From positions 620,001 through 684,000 of the forward strand of contig NZ_JALJXJ010000001.1 of NCBI RefSeq assembly GCF_024170005.1: a stretch of DNA of 64,000 nucleotides, written 5' to 3'. A program made the position numbers and the translations under genes. Positions 45,343 to 54,405 of the stretch are shown here, piece by piece (the first letter of the stretch is position 1; every line of letters starts with the position of its first letter). The notes under the pieces were generated by a model, which worked only from the letters and a program-made list of their open reading frames with translations, searched no databases and was not told the DNA's origin. The stretch is from Azospirillum lipoferum (GTDB lineage Bacteria; Pseudomonadota; Alphaproteobacteria; Azospirillales; Azospirillaceae).

Positions 45343-47052
45343 ATGCCGATTCCGGGTTGCATGGCAATGATCTCAAGCCGCGATGCGCATGACGGACACG
45401 ATGGCGCGTTCTCGATCCTCGATCGTCTTCCGGTCGGAGTGTGCGTCGTTGCAGCTTCAGGGATCATCCATCATGCGAATCCGGTTCTGCATGAGCTGCT
45501 GGGCTGCGAAGCCGGCGGCTTGCCGGGGCGGAGCCTGTGCGAGTTCGGGCTGGACAGCTGCGATGGCGGCGGACTGGTTGCCGATCCGGCGCCGGCGCAC
45601 CGGGTGCTGCGGAACGATGGCTCCGCCCGCTGGGTGACGGTGGCGGTGACGCCCTGGCCCATGCCCCGTTCCGGTGTGGAAGCCGGGCACGAGATGGACG
45701 GGTTGCGGCTGGTGACGGTGACCGACGTCGATTCGCTGTACCGGCAGGTCCATGCTGACCAAGGTGCTGTGCGGGACGGTTCCGTGCAGGATGGTGCTCT
45801 TTGCGGCGAGATGCCGGCGGACCAGATGCAGATGGTCGATGCCCTGCTGGAGGCGTCGCCGGTTCCGCTGTTCGTCAAGGACGTGGCCGGCCAATACATC
45901 GCGGTCAACCGTGCCTTCTCGCGCCTGACCGGAATTGCGCGGGAGGAGATACTGCGGCGGACCACTCTGGCGCTGACCACCCCGGAAAGGGCCAAGGAAC
46001 ATATCGACCACGACCGTGCCCTGCTGGAGCGCGACGGCAGCGTCCAGTACGAGACACCGATCTGCACGGCCGAGGGCGCGATGCGCCTGGTCAACCTGAC
46101 CAAGGCCGCTTTCCGTGATGGATCGGGCAAGCCCGCCGGCATTGTCGGCGCCATCCATGAGCTGAGGGACTCGCGGCCGAGCCAGGAGCGGCTGGAGGCC
46201 ATCCTGGAGCAGAGCCCGATCGGCGTTTCAGTGTCCCGCCGGGACGACGGCCGGATCATCTTCGTCAACACCCGCTTCGCCGAGCTGATCGGCCTGCCGC
46301 GCGAGAAGCTGATCGGCAGCCGCGCCCGCGACTATTACCTGGACAGCCATCAGCGCCTGCGCGTGCTGGAGCAGCTGCGCGGCGGTAGCGGCGTCACCAA
46401 CATGGAGGTTCAGTTCAAGCGGGCGGACGGATCGCCCTTCTGGACCCTGTTCACGGTGAATCAGGCGGTGATCCAGGGCACGGCGGTCAATCTGGCCTGG
46501 ATCTACGACTACACCGAACGCCGTAGCATGGAAGAGGCGTTGCGCGACATGGCCTCGCGGGATCCGCTGACCGGCATCTACAACCGGCGTTCCTTCATGG
46601 AAATGGCGCGCGCCCAACTGGCCCGCGCCCATCGCTTCCACGAGCCGTTGTCGGTCTTCGTTCTGGATGTCGACCACTTCAAGCGTATCAACGACACCTT
46701 CGGCCACGCCACCGGCGACGATGCGCTGCGGATGGTGGCGGCCGGCTGTCAGGCCATCCTGCGGGAATATGATATCCTCGGCCGGCTGGGCGGGGAGGAG
46801 TTCGTGGTGGTCCTGCCCGGGGCGACGGCCGACGAAAGCCGCGTGGTGGCCGAGCGGGTGCGCCGCCATCTGGCCCGCATGCCGATCGAGGCACCGGACG
46901 GCACCTTCCGCCTGACCGCCAGCATCGGCATTGCCGGGCTGGAGGGCGCCACCGACACCCTGGAGCGGGCGATCCACCGGGCCGACCTCGCGCTTTATCG
47001 GGCAAAGCATATGGGACGCAACCGTGTCGCGGTGTTCGAGCCTGGAATGTAA
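45343..47052 (+). CDS. diguanylate cyclase with three PAS domains (PAS-PAS-PAS-GGDEF)
   Basis: A 569-residue cytosolic c-di-GMP synthase. PAS domains lie at about residues 24-130 (FSILDRLPVGVCVV), 165-285 (LLEASPVPLFVKDVAGQYIAVN), and 285-400 (ILEQSPIGVSVSRRDDGRIIFVN). The GGDEF domain starts near 405 with DPLTGIYNRRSF; GGEEF is at 483-487, and the inhibitory I-site RxxD is present at 474-477 (REYD), five residues upstream, so the enzyme should be active and product-inhibited. No EAL domain. It lies 102 bases before a STAS gene on the same strand, which may be its partner. Confidence 0.92.
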   Translation: MPIPGCMAMISSRDAHDGHDGAFSILDRLPVGVCVVAASGIIHHANPVLHELLGCEAGGLPGRSLCEFGLDSCDGGGLVADPAPAHRVLRNDGSARWVTVAVTPWPMPRSGVEAGHEMDGLRLVTVTDVDSLYRQVHADQGAVRDGSVQDGALCGEMPADQMQMVDALLEASPVPLFVKDVAGQYIAVNRAFSRLTGIAREEILRRTTLALTTPERAKEHIDHDRALLERDGSVQYETPICTAEGAMRLVNLTKAAFRDGSGKPAGIVGAIHELRDSRPSQERLEAILEQSPIGVSVSRRDDGRIIFVNTRFAELIGLPREKLIGSRARDYYLDSHQRLRVLEQLRGGSGVTNMEVQFKRADGSPFWTLFTVNQAVIQGTAVNLAWIYDYTERRSMEEALRDMASRDPLTGIYNRRSFMEMARAQLARAHRFHEPLSVFVLDVDHFKRINDTFGHATGDDALRMVAAGCQAILREYDILGRLGGEEFVVVLPGATADESRVVAERVRRHLARMPIEAPDGTFRLTASIGIAGLEGATDTLERAIHRADLALYRAKHMGRNRVAVFEPGM

Positions 47053-47154
47053 GCGAACGGTTGGTGTTGGTTCCGCCGTTTGCTAGCTTGGGCGGGAATG
47101 GGCTCCACCGTGGACGGAGCGTCGGTATGACGGCTTGCAACGTGGGAAGCGGCG

Positions 47155-47460
47155 ATGGACTACACGGTGCACGACAGCGGCAACCTGCGCGAACTGGAAC
47201 TGCGCGGGCAGATTACATTCGAGGCCGATGGCGACTTCCGGACAATTCTGGCGGAATGGCAGCAGGGCGGCATCGGCGACTGTGTCCTCAACCTGTCCGC
47301 CGTCGATTACATGGACTCCGCCGGCCTGGGGCTGCTGGTGATGGCGAACAACGCTGCCAAGCAGGCAGGTGTTACCTTCCGCCTGAAGCATCCGCGCGGC
47401 CAGGTCCGTGAACTGATCGAGATATCGGAGTTCCACACCATCATCCCCTGCGAGTTCTAG
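47155..47460 (+). CDS. STAS-domain anti-sigma factor antagonist (SpoIIAA/HsbA-like)
   Basis: A 101-residue single STAS domain. The phosphorylation site is clear: VDYMDSAGLGLL with Ser55 in DSAGLG, the target of a switch kinase. Other family features are LRGQITFEADGD and FHTIIPCEF. In such proteins the unphosphorylated form binds an anti-sigma factor or another partner. The next gene, a SpoIIE-type phosphatase that can dephosphorylate it, starts three bases after its stop, so the two are cotranslated; a matching anti-sigma-type kinase lies further along on the other strand. Confidence 0.93.
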   Translation: MDYTVHDSGNLRELELRGQITFEADGDFRTILAEWQQGGIGDCVLNLSAVDYMDSAGLGLLVMANNAAKQAGVTFRLKHPRGQVRELIEISEFHTIIPCEF

Positions 47461-47463
47461 CCG

Positions 47464-48648
47464 GTGAGCGGCAGCCCGCGGGTCGTCATCGGCCATCCGC
47501 GCCCATCGGCGGCCGGGCCGCTGCGTGATGTCCTGGGCCGTCTGGGGATTCGGCACGTCACGGTCGTGGATAGGGACGGGCTGGCCGGTGCGGCTGCAGA
47601 GGCACCGCATCTGCTCCTTCTGCATGCCGGGTTGCCCGGTTTCGGCCCCGGTCTGCTGGCGGGACTGCGGGCGGAGGCACATCTGTGCGACGTGCCGATC
47701 CTGGTGCTTGGCCGCTTTGCCGGCAGTCACCATCGGCGGGCACTGATGCAGGCGGGGGCGAGCGACCTGTTGGCTCGCCCGCTGACCCTGGCGGAGCTGT
47801 CAGCCCGCCTGTCGGTGCATCTTGAGAACCGCCGGCTCGACCGCTCCCTGCAGGAGGTCATCCTCAGCCTGCGCACCTACCATCATGGTGCCATGCAGCG
47901 GATGGCGCTGGCGCGCGAGATGCAGCTTGGGCTGCTGCCCGATGCCACGGCCTGCCGGTTGCTGGAGAGCCGTTACGGCATCACGTTGGACAGCCATTTC
48001 GAATCGAGTTCGGAATTGGGCGGCGACCTGTGGGGGGCGCGTCCGCTCGACGACCAGCGCTTCGGGCTGTTCCTGTGCGATTTCACCGGTCATGGGGTGG
48101 CTGCTGCGCTGAACACCTTCCGACTGCACGCGCTGCTGGCCCGCACCGACCTGCCGGCTGATGATCCGGCCGAAACCCTGGCTGCGCTGAACGCCCTGCT
48201 CGTCGGGCTGCTGCCGGAGGCGCAGTTCGCCGCGATGATCTATGCCGTGGTCGATGTGGGCGCCGACCGGCTGGTCTACGCGACCGCCGGCGCACCCAGG
48301 CCGCTGATCCGCCACGCGGACAGTCGGCTGGAGGTGGGGCCGAGCTGCGGTCTGCCCCTGGGTGTGGCGAGTGGCGCGCGATACCGCAACCACTGCCTGG
48401 ATTTCCCGTCCGGCTCCACCCTGCTCCTGTTCAGCGATGCGTTGTATGAGGCGCGTGGATGGGACGGCGAGATGTTCGGCTATGGCGGCGTGACCGATCT
48501 GGTGCGGTGTCTTGGCGACGGCGCGCCGGATCGCCCGCTGGATCGTCTGCTCGACCGTTATTTCACGACGATGCCCCGGCTGCTGGCCGACGACCTGACT
48601 TTGGTGTGGATCAGTCGGACCGGCCGTTCGCCGTCCGGTCCAGATTGA
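47464..48648 (+). CDS. SpoIIE/PP2C-family phosphatase with a degenerate N-terminal receiver
   Basis: A 394-residue protein. Residues 1-125 resemble a response-regulator receiver, but the phosphoacceptor Asp position reads His (LLLLHAGLPG), and the switch lysine is Arg (LLARPLT), so it is probably not phosphorylated. After a coiled-coil linker (about 125-165) comes the PP2C/SpoIIE domain with SSELGGDLWG (metal-binding Asp), LCDFTGHGVAAAL, and SDALYEARGWDGEMFGYGG. GTG start three bases after the STAS gene. It should remove phosphate from Ser55 of the STAS protein. Its 3' end overlaps the convergent receiver/kinase gene by 38 bases. Confidence 0.88.
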   Translation: MSGSPRVVIGHPRPSAAGPLRDVLGRLGIRHVTVVDRDGLAGAAAEAPHLLLLHAGLPGFGPGLLAGLRAEAHLCDVPILVLGRFAGSHHRRALMQAGASDLLARPLTLAELSARLSVHLENRRLDRSLQEVILSLRTYHHGAMQRMALAREMQLGLLPDATACRLLESRYGITLDSHFESSSELGGDLWGARPLDDQRFGLFLCDFTGHGVAAALNTFRLHALLARTDLPADDPAETLAALNALLVGLLPEAQFAAMIYAVVDVGADRLVYATAGAPRPLIRHADSRLEVGPSCGLPLGVASGARYRNHCLDFPSGSTLLLFSDALYEARGWDGEMFGYGGVTDLVRCLGDGAPDRPLDRLLDRYFTTMPRLLADDLTLVWISRTGRSPSGPD

Positions 48649-49531
48649 CGATACCGACCACACGGTTGCCATTGCCGACATAGGTCAGCTGGTCGAAACC
48701 GACCATGCGGGCCAGTGCGATGCCGCGGCCATGGGTCGCGTCCGACTGCGAGGCGTCGACCGACAGGTAGCGGTTGAAATCGAAGCCCAAACCCATGTCA
48801 GTGACGGTGAAGATCACCCGGCTGTCGCTGCGCTCCACATGCAAGGTGGCATATTTGCCGCAATGCTCGGCGGAGGCCAGCCGCGCTTCGATCTCGCGCG
48901 CCAGCATGCCGCTCGCCTTCAATCGGCCTTTGGCTTCGAAGCCGATGCCGAGATTGCCGTGCTCGACCGCGTTCACCAGGATTTCCGACAGACCGAAGGT
49001 CAGGCTGTGGGCGGTTGCGGCGACGGACGACAGGGTGATGGCGAGGTTCTGAGCTTCCTGCGGCGTGCGGAAGCGGAAACGCCCGTCGCGCAGCAGTCCG
49101 ATCGCGTCGGAACGGGAGCGCAGGTCGCCTTGCAGACTCTTCAGCCGCCCGGTCGTTTCCTCCGCCGCCCGCACGACGGAACGCAGCAGGGCACCGTCAT
49201 AGGGTTTGATCAGATAATAGAAGACGCCGGCCCGGATCGCCGCGGCGATTTCGGAACTGCTGTCGGAAATGGTCTGGACGATGACGGGGATGTCGGCCAG
49301 ATGTGGCTCCCGCTTCATCCGCTCGTACAGTTCCAGCCCGTCGCCGTCGGTCAGCCGTCGGTCGAGCAGCACGACATGGATCGCCGATCCGCTGGTCGAC
49401 AGGATCTCCCAAGCCTGCGCCTTGGTCTCCGCCTCCAGCGTCCGATAGCCGATGCGTGACAGATAGCCGGCGACGATGGCGCGGGTCATTTCCTCGTCGT
49501 CGACGACCAGTGCGGTGACGGCATCGGCCAT
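48611..49531 (-). CDS. response receiver fused to RsbW/SpoIIAB-like serine kinase
   Basis: A 306-residue protein with an intact receiver at residues 1-125 (acidic D11-D12-E13, phospho-Asp57 in VVLLDRRLTDGDG, Lys109 in YYLIKPYDG) followed by a GHKL-type HATPase domain (about 165-300). The ATP-binding N-box is SEILVNAVEHGNLGIG and the G-box is VTDMGLGFDF; the GHKL fold with an N-box but no HisKA marks it as an RsbW/SpoIIAB-type anti-sigma kinase. It is the likely kinase of the STAS protein, with activity gated by phosphorylation of its receiver. Transcribed toward the phosphatase; the hybrid kinase gene lies upstream on the same strand. Confidence 0.88.
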   Translation of the reverse strand: MADAVTALVVDDEEMTRAIVAGYLSRIGYRTLEAETKAQAWEILSTSGSAIHVVLLDRRLTDGDGLELYERMKREPHLADIPVIVQTISDSSSEIAAAIRAGVFYYLIKPYDGALLRSVVRAAEETTGRLKSLQGDLRSRSDAIGLLRDGRFRFRTPQEAQNLAITLSSVAATAHSLTFGLSEILVNAVEHGNLGIGFEAKGRLKASGMLAREIEARLASAEHCGKYATLHVERSDSRVIFTVTDMGLGFDFNRYLSVDASQSDATHGRGIALARMVGFDQLTYVGNGNRVVGIVNLDRTANGRSD

Positions 49532-49652
49532 GGTCGGCGTGTACTCCAGAGGTTCGGGATGAGGGATCAGGAAATCCCGGACATTTTACAGAAACTGTGT
49601 CGATCGCACAATCACCGGCGGCACTGCGTCGCAGCATTGCCAGTCGCGGACA

Positions 49653-52600
49653 TCAGCCGGCCGCCGCCTCCAGCGTCGCCGCGGCCTTCCGCGCCATCGA
49701 CAGCTCGGCGGCGACGCGTTCGCCGGCGGTGGCGGTCAGGGCGTCGATGTCGCCGCGTCGGGTGGCGGCCACCAGATAATGGGCGGTGGCGGCCAGCCGG
49801 TCGAAGCCGACATTGGCGGCTGAGCCCTTCAGGATATGCGCTTCCCGCTCGATGCCGGTGCGGTCGCCGCGTGCGATGGCGGCGCGCAGCAGGTCGAGGT
49901 GCCGCGGGCTGTCGCTGAAGAAGGTTTCCAGCAGCAGGGCAAAACCGTCCTTGCCCAGGGCGTCGCGCAGTTCCTCGATCTTCTCCGTATTGACGGTGGC
50001 GGGTTCTGGATCCGCCTTCGGCGGCGGTGGGGCAACCTGCCCGGTGGCTTCGCCCCCCTCGTCGGTGGCCGGGCGGACGAAGCGGCCAATGGTGTCCAGC
50101 AGTTTGCGGGCGTTGATCGGCTTAGACAGATAGTCGTCCATGCCTGCTTCCAGGCAGATGGCGGCGTCGCCTTGCATGGCGTTGGCGGTCAGCGCCACGA
50201 CGGGAATGCGGGCCACCGGTCCGGACAACCGGCGAATCCGCCGCGTCGCCGTCAGCCCGTCCATCACCGGCATCTGGACGTCCATCAGGACAAGATCGTA
50301 GGGCCGGGCGGTCACCGCCTCTACCGCCTCCTCGCCGTTCGACACCGCTTCCGCGCTGTGACCGGCGCGGCGCAGCAGGGCGAGCGTCAGCTGCTGGTTG
50401 ACCGGATTATCCTCAGCCACCAGTACGCGGGCGCGCGGCGTCGGTTCCGGCTGGTTGCCGGGAGCGGGGTCAGTCTTCGCATCGGCGGTCACGGCTGCTG
50501 GGGCACGGATGGGCAGAGGGACGACGTTGTCTGCCGGCGTGCCGCTTCCTGGTGTACCGTTCAGCCAGGACGCAGCAGGCGGCCCCGCCAGCGGCAGCGC
50601 ATGAGGCTCCAGCAGGCGGGCGAGGCACTGGCACAGGGTGCTGAAGCGGATCGGTTTCGGCAGGTGGATGTCCACCGGCGCCTGTTCCGGCTCCAGCCCC
50701 TCCAGCCTCTGCGAGGAGGCGAGTGCCAGCCGGATACCGGCCAGTTCAGGGATGGCGCGGATGCGTTGCGCCACCTCCGGACCGGTCAGGCCGGGCATGC
50801 GGTGGTCTAGGATGGCGGCGTCGAAGGGAGTGCCGAGGCGGACTGCGGCGACCAGCCGGTCGAGCGCCTGCTCCCCATTTTCCGTCGTTTCGACAATGAT
50901 GCCGAAGCCGTCGATCTGCCGGGTCAGCAGGTCGCGGTTGACGGCGATGTCATCGACCAGAAGCAGGCGGCACCCGGCCCAATCGCCGATGGGGGCGGGA
51001 GGATGGGCGCTGCCGGCACCGCGTTTCAGCGGGACGGCCACCCAGAAGACGCTACCCGCACCCGCCTGGCTGTCGACGCCGATCCGGCCGCCCATCAGCT
51101 CCGCCAGCCGCTTGCAGATCGCCAGCCCAAGACCGGTGCCGCCATGGCGGCGGGCGGGAGACGAATCGACCTGGGTGAACATGGCGAACAGACGGGGACG
51201 CTCCTCTTCCGGGATACCGATGCCGGTGTCGCGCACCTCGAAGCGGACGCAGACGGTATCGCCTGCATTGCCAGTGGCCGGAGCGCCGGCAACCGGCGGT
51301 TCCTCGCTCAGCAGAATGGTGACGCTGCCGGAGTCGGTGAACTTCACGGCGTTGCCGGCGAGGTTCAGCAGGATCTGCCGCAGCCGCCCGGCATCGCCCA
51401 GCAGGGTTCCGCGCAGCTCCGTCGGCACGAAGCTGGCAAGGTCCAGCCCCTTGGCCGCGGCGCGCGGCGCCAGGATCTCCGCCACACTTTCAACCATCGG
51501 GACCAGTTCGAATTCCCCGATCTCCAGATCCAGCCGGCCGGCATCGATCTTGGAGAAGTCGAGGATGTCGTTGATGATCACCAGCAGTGATTCGGCGGAA
51601 TCGCGGATCGTCTCGGCATAGGCACGCTGGTCCGTCTTCATCGGTGTGTCGAGCAGCAGCCCGGCCATGCCGATCACCCCGTTCATCGGCGTGCGGATCT
51701 CGTGACTCATGGTCGCGAGGAATTCCATCTTGATGCGCTGGCCATCCTCCGCCCGCTCCTTGGCGTCGCGCAGGGTGTGTTCCAGCCGCTTTTCCTCGGT
51801 CAGGTCGCGCAGGATGGCTGCGTAAAGCGGGCCTGCGGCGGTCTTCACCAGCGCCATGGAATAGGCCAGCGGGAAGCTCTCCGTTTGCTCCCCGTTCCTG
51901 TCACCGTCCGGTGCCGGCCGCAGGGCGATGGTCTCGCCGCGGGCGGTGGGGTCCATGGCGCGTCGGCCACGTGCAATCTCCTCCAGCGCGCGGATGGCAT
52001 TGGCCCGCTTGTCCGTCGGCAACAAATCCACCACCGATCGGCCGACGAGTTCGCCCGGTGCGCAGCGGAAGATGGCATGGGCGGCCGGATTCGCCGCTTC
52101 GATCACGCCGTCCGGCCGCGCAGTGACGATGCCTTCCGCCGCGGTGTCGACGATGGCGGACAAGCGGGCGTTGGCCTCTTCCAGTTCTTTCCCCTGTTCG
52201 CGCTGCGCTGCAAGGGAGCGGGCCAGCAGCAAACCGAACAGGCCCAGCAGCAGGATCATGCCGCCGGACAGCAGCGACGCCGTCCGAAGATTTTCGTGCC
52301 ATGCCGCCAGCACGGTGTCGCCGCGTACGCTGACCGTCAGGACCAGCGGCCAGACCGGCGTCGTCCGGTAGGCGACCATGCGCATTTCCGGGCCGGCCCC
52401 GACATCCGTCCCGGATTGGCGGAACACGCCATATTCAGCCTGCGGCAGATAATGGCGGAACAGCGGGGTTGCGGCGAAGGATTTGGCGATCTCCCCCGCC
52501 GTCTGCGGCTGGACGGTCAGCAAGGTCCCGTCATAGCGGTACAAGGCGATCCGGTCGCCGATGCCCGCACCCGTGCCGCCCTGCACTGCCTGGTACAGGC

Positions 52601-53246
52601 CCTGGAAGTAATCCGGGTTGACGGTGGCGACGACCACCGCCTGCAGCGTGCCGTCGGCCTCGCGCAGGGCGCGGCTCATCGGCAGCAACCAGCGGCCCGA
52701 CCGCTCGCCCCCGGCGGTGCGGTCGATCAGGCTGCGTCCGGGACGCGGGTCGCCGATCAGCAACCCGCTGCCCTGGCCGGCGGCCTGGAGACGGAACACG
52801 TCCAGTTCCGTCAGGTAGGTGCCGGCGGGGTGTGCGCCTTCGGTGGTGGCGATGACGCGGCCGGTGCGGTCGAGCAGGGTCAGCCCGCGCAGGTGTGGCG
52901 ACCGGCGCAGCCGGTCCGTCAGCATGGCCATCAGGTCGGGATCGGATGAAGCGTCCGCCCCGGTCCAGTTGGCGTCCAACAGCGCATCGATGATGGAGGA
53001 CAGGGTGACATCCACCGACTGTACCGTGCGGGTGGTCGACACCTCCAGCGCAGCGACAAGGCTGGAGAGGCTGGCCTCGGCCGAGTCCAGGGCCGCCTGA
53101 CGCGCGGCGATCAGCTGCTGGCCCTGGTTGATCAGCAGGGCGAAGACTGCAAGAAGGGCGAAGGCGATGACGCCGCCCCGCTTTTCGAAGAGACCCTTCA
53201 GATCCGCTTTGGCTGGAGACGGGGGCAGGGCTTTCGTTCCGGACAA
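49653..53246 (-). CDS. Cache-PAS hybrid histidine kinase with two receivers and HPt
   Basis: A 1197-residue membrane hybrid kinase. TM1 (about 28-48) and TM2 (about 330-350, LLSGGMILLLGLFGLLLARSL) flank a periplasmic dCache-type sensor with LTLLDRTGRVIATT. Then PAS (about 365-490), HisKA with His in TMSHEIRTPMNGV (about 515), HATPase (GTGLGLAICKRL), two receivers (LLLVDDIAVN near 762 with AILDHRMPGLTG; VLVAEDNPVNQQ near 943 with LVLMDVQMPVMDG), and an HPt domain with AHILKGSAANVG (about 1134). All phosphorelay residues are present. The start must be TTG 53246, because a stop codon immediately precedes it. It lies upstream of the receiver/kinase gene, to which it may pass phosphate. Confidence 0.9.
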   Translation of the reverse strand: MSGTKALPPSPAKADLKGLFEKRGGVIAFALLAVFALLINQGQQLIAARQAALDSAEASLSSLVAALEVSTTRTVQSVDVTLSSIIDALLDANWTGADASSDPDLMAMLTDRLRRSPHLRGLTLLDRTGRVIATTEGAHPAGTYLTELDVFRLQAAGQGSGLLIGDPRPGRSLIDRTAGGERSGRWLLPMSRALREADGTLQAVVVATVNPDYFQGLYQAVQGGTGAGIGDRIALYRYDGTLLTVQPQTAGEIAKSFAATPLFRHYLPQAEYGVFRQSGTDVGAGPEMRMVAYRTTPVWPLVLTVSVRGDTVLAAWHENLRTASLLSGGMILLLGLFGLLLARSLAAQREQGKELEEANARLSAIVDTAAEGIVTARPDGVIEAANPAAHAIFRCAPGELVGRSVVDLLPTDKRANAIRALEEIARGRRAMDPTARGETIALRPAPDGDRNGEQTESFPLAYSMALVKTAAGPLYAAILRDLTEEKRLEHTLRDAKERAEDGQRIKMEFLATMSHEIRTPMNGVIGMAGLLLDTPMKTDQRAYAETIRDSAESLLVIINDILDFSKIDAGRLDLEIGEFELVPMVESVAEILAPRAAAKGLDLASFVPTELRGTLLGDAGRLRQILLNLAGNAVKFTDSGSVTILLSEEPPVAGAPATGNAGDTVCVRFEVRDTGIGIPEEERPRLFAMFTQVDSSPARRHGGTGLGLAICKRLAELMGGRIGVDSQAGAGSVFWVAVPLKRGAGSAHPPAPIGDWAGCRLLLVDDIAVNRDLLTRQIDGFGIIVETTENGEQALDRLVAAVRLGTPFDAAILDHRMPGLTGPEVAQRIRAIPELAGIRLALASSQRLEGLEPEQAPVDIHLPKPIRFSTLCQCLARLLEPHALPLAGPPAASWLNGTPGSGTPADNVVPLPIRAPAAVTADAKTDPAPGNQPEPTPRARVLVAEDNPVNQQLTLALLRRAGHSAEAVSNGEEAVEAVTARPYDLVLMDVQMPVMDGLTATRRIRRLSGPVARIPVVALTANAMQGDAAICLEAGMDDYLSKPINARKLLDTIGRFVRPATDEGGEATGQVAPPPPKADPEPATVNTEKIEELRDALGKDGFALLLETFFSDSPRHLDLLRAAIARGDRTGIEREAHILKGSAANVGFDRLAATAHYLVAATRRGDIDALTATAGERVAAELSMARKAAATLEAAAG

Positions 53247-53514
53247 TCAGATGTGATGGTGCGACCAAGCCGCGGGTTGCAAGAGCCCGAACCCGTCCTA
53301 CGATTGCGCTCCGCCATCGGATCACAGTCGAATTAACGCGCTGAGCCCTGAGTCTCGGTCGAAGTTTGCGTCTGAGACAATAGCAGGTGCACACACCGTA
53401 CGCCAAGCATTCGCTGCTGTCTCCGCCCGGTCGATGCTAAGATGCCGTTGCTGCTTTGCGATCTTGCGCTCAGCATGTGAAGAACAGTGGTGGTTGGTTA
53501 ACGAAAGGTATGAC

Positions 53515-54324
53515 ATGGAGATGCGGGTCCTTTGGGCAGTTGGCCTCTCAATTCTGTCGGTTCTATCAGCCGGGTTCGCGACGCCCGTCGCTGCGGCGGA
53601 CGAGAGACTTCAGAAAATTGCAGAGCAGAAGCAACTTCGTGTCTGCTCTTGGCCCGATTACTATGCAATTTCGTTCCGCAATCCGCGCACCGGCGCGCTG
53701 GAGGGGTTGGATGCCGAACTGGCGCAGGCCTTCGCCGGTGATCTGGGTGTTCGCCTGACGGTGGTGGAGAGCAGTTTCCCCCGCTTCATTGAGGACCTGT
53801 TGGCCGACCGCTGCGACGTCGGCATGTTCGCCATCGGCGCCACCCCGGCGCGGGCGCAGCATGTCGCCTTCAGCCAGCCTTATCTGCGCAGCGGCATCTA
53901 TGCCGTGACTAGCCAGACCAATGACGGCATCCGGCGGTGGGAGGATCTGGATCGTGCCGGCAACGTCGTGGCGGTGCAGAAGGACACCTACATGGACGGC
54001 TATGCCCGCTCTGCCATGAAGGCCGCGCGCATCGTCGCCGTGAACCGACCGCAGGAACGGGAGGAGGAAGTGCAATCCGGCCGAGCCGACGCCTTCCTGA
54101 CCGACTATCCCTATGGACAGCGCATGCTGGCCTTCCACCCCTGGGCGCGGCTGATCGTGCCGGACGTCCCGGTGCAGCCGACCCCCTACGCCTATGCGGT
54201 GGTGCCGGGCGATGCCGCGTGGTTGGAGCGGGTCAACGCCTTCGTCTCGGCGATCAAGGCCGACGGCCGGCTGGAGAGCATCGCCGCCCTTTACAACCTG
54301 ACCCCGATCGTGGCGCGGGACTGA
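53515..54324 (+). CDS. periplasmic amino-acid-type substrate-binding protein (SBP_bac_3)
   Basis: A 269-residue exported protein: signal peptide (VLWAVGLSILSVLSAGFATPVAAA) followed by the PBPb fold, LRVCSWPDYYAISFRNPRTG, LEGLDAELAQAFAGDLGVRLTVVES and RCDVGMFAIGATPARAQHVAFSQPY, and a C-terminal VVPGDAAWLERVNAFVSAIKADG. Typical of binding proteins for polar amino acids or related solutes. AAAGG lies six bases before the ATG at 53515; a second ATG is two codons on. No permease or ATPase gene is adjacent. It lies divergently beside the Cache hybrid kinase; a role in sensing is possible but unsupported. Confidence 0.88.
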   Translation: MEMRVLWAVGLSILSVLSAGFATPVAAADERLQKIAEQKQLRVCSWPDYYAISFRNPRTGALEGLDAELAQAFAGDLGVRLTVVESSFPRFIEDLLADRCDVGMFAIGATPARAQHVAFSQPYLRSGIYAVTSQTNDGIRRWEDLDRAGNVVAVQKDTYMDGYARSAMKAARIVAVNRPQEREEEVQSGRADAFLTDYPYGQRMLAFHPWARLIVPDVPVQPTPYAYAVVPGDAAWLERVNAFVSAIKADGRLESIAALYNLTPIVARD

Positions 54325-54405
54325 GCCGCGTTGCACGAATGCGGCGGTGGGATAAATCCGGTCTAGGATGGATAGCGTCTTTCACCAATCGGCAGGGAAA
54401 TCCCG

